This document shows, in pieces, positions 31,392 through 32,249 of a stretch of DNA of 32,249 nt. Made by a program: the position numbers and the translations under genes. The notes below the pieces were generated by a model, which made no database searches, was not told the origin of the DNA, and saw nothing but the letters and a program-made list of their open reading frames with translations. Each line of letters starts with the position of its first letter. Within the stretch, counting starts at the first letter, position 1. Origin of the DNA: Chara braunii (taxonomy: Eukaryota > Streptophyta > Charophyceae > Charales > Characeae); assembly GCA_003427395.1 (NCBI GenBank), contig BFEA01000190.1:2455682-2487930 (forward strand), read 5' to 3'.

Positions 31392-32219
31392 ACTTCTTTA
31401 TGATATCCTCCTTGAAAGTTGGTCGGGCAAAGCTCCAAAAACATTTACATCGACCTTCTGGAATCAAAAAAATATGATATAAACTCTTTATAATTTATTG
31501 CATACCATGTATCAGGATTGAGGATTCTAAAAGTATAAATAAGAAAAAGACTCAAAATCTTAAATTTATGATAATCTAGAACAAATTGCCTACTTACACG
31601 AGACTAAGTTTAGGGAAGTAAGGTTATCTAAACTTTGGTTCTTTGTGGGATAGGTTGTAACTTCAACCCCTGACAAGGATAAGCGTAGTAGAGGTAGAAT
31701 AATAATTTTAATTCATTACAATGCGTGGTTGGAAACAATAGATTATTGCATCGATCTTTAGGGTAGATGGGCGTACGTAAAGTTTTAAGTTACGAGTGCA
31801 TAATAAAATATAGTTTTGATTTATGTTGCAATTGATACTATTGATCGATTTTTTTTTTCTACAACTTTAATGTGTTCTCTCGGATTGTTAAAATGCAATG
31901 TTCACTGAAGACCAAAACATTTTCTTACATGTACCGGCTACTAGCTCTTGAGGTGTAAATTCGACAAATGTAATCGCTCCATGCTTTATGACTAATTTGA
32001 CTCTTATTTACCTATTTTGTTCTATTCAGGGTAGTCGTGGCCCTCCGCCCCCCCGGACGTTCGGTCGAACACCGATTTTTAATGTTTCTTTCCTCTTTTT
32101 TTTTTTCTGTTTGTAGGAAGGGTAGATGGTATGCAGAGATTCTGTTCTACTCAAATAAATATAAAAAAAAAAAAAATTTGAAGGGGGGGAGCAAGTTACC
32201 CATCGAATGGATTGGTTAA
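31392..32219. other. AT-rich region, no gene recognised
   Basis: No supported feature. Two pyrimidine-rich stretches end in splice-acceptor-like sequence (TTCTATTCAG near 32029, TTCTGTTTGTAG near 32117), between which lies a Pro/Arg-rich possible exon. Nothing upstream supports a gene. Confidence 0.4.
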
Positions 32220-32229
32220 GCCTTTATTA

Positions 32230-32249
32230 TGTGTGTGTGTGTGTGTGTG
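32230..32249. repeat. (TG)n microsatellite at right edge
   Basis: TG units running to the window end. Confidence 0.95.

Noticed and set aside
32000-32160. Exon with acceptor sites TTCTATTCAG and TTCTGTTTGTAG
   Set aside because: Pyrimidine tracts are frequent in this AT-rich stretch, and no donor or coding continuity supports a gene within the window.

Overview
The window looks like nuclear DNA of a plant-lineage eukaryote. The evidence is a MuDR/MULE transposase with SWIM and CCHC zinc fingers, plant-style L1-like LINEs, a C48/Ulp1-type protease relic, TTA-flanked MITEs, a U6 snRNA copy matching plant U6, and long TG/GA/GATT microsatellites with assembly gaps (N at 60, 12317, 21735, 24411-24412). 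A streptophyte alga such as Chara is a plausible guess, not a demonstrated one. I found no intact host gene. Almost every recognisable coding region is a decayed mobile element.

Layout. 1-1235: microsatellites and an unrecognised broken frame. 1235-3908: a MULE transposase pseudogene with a LINE endonuclease fragment inside it. 3942-6540: microsatellites, a 239-bp tandem duplication and unassigned sequence. 6541-6912: a tRNA-derived SINE on the minus strand. 6913-27345: a nested stack of insertions. 27402-28466: a small MITE, a second tRNA-like sequence and the 5' part of a third LINE. 28467-32249: AT-rich DNA with diverged repeats and no convincing gene.

The nest is the main result and can be read from its target-site duplications. 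A U6 snRNA retrocopy of about 84 nt is flanked by the 15-bp repeat TACAGTCGAAACTCG (minus-strand sense; 27331-27345 and 6913-6927). It was split at its TAA by three Harbinger-type MITEs of 376, 385 and 381 bp. These sit end to end with one TTA at every junction (6934, 26482, 26870, 27254). The first MITE was split by two full-length LINEs of about 7.5 kb in head-to-head orientation: LINE-A, minus strand, 6977-14484, TSD GTTTTCGAC; and LINE-B, plus strand, 14786-26428, TSD TTCTGACAC. ORF2 of LINE-B was then split by a 4.18-kb TIR element (20992-25167, TSD CCTCCAAC). That element holds a second, GTACG-rich TIR-like element containing the Ulp1-like relic, and a minisatellite of hairpins joined to TG/GA runs. 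Thus 20.3 kb lies inside a small RNA pseudogene.

The two LINEs belong to one family and can be compared with each other. ORF1 has a DUF4283-like region, a CX2CX4HX6C knuckle, a charged linker and a second conserved domain. ORF2 has an AP-type endonuclease, an RT with an xTDD active site, and a C-terminal Cys/Trp-rich domain. The ORF2 start codon overlaps the end of ORF1, and the 3' tail carries a conserved segment before poly(A). Both copies are dead. Several stop codons in each replace a tryptophan kept in the other, which points to G-to-A decay and not to a changed genetic code.
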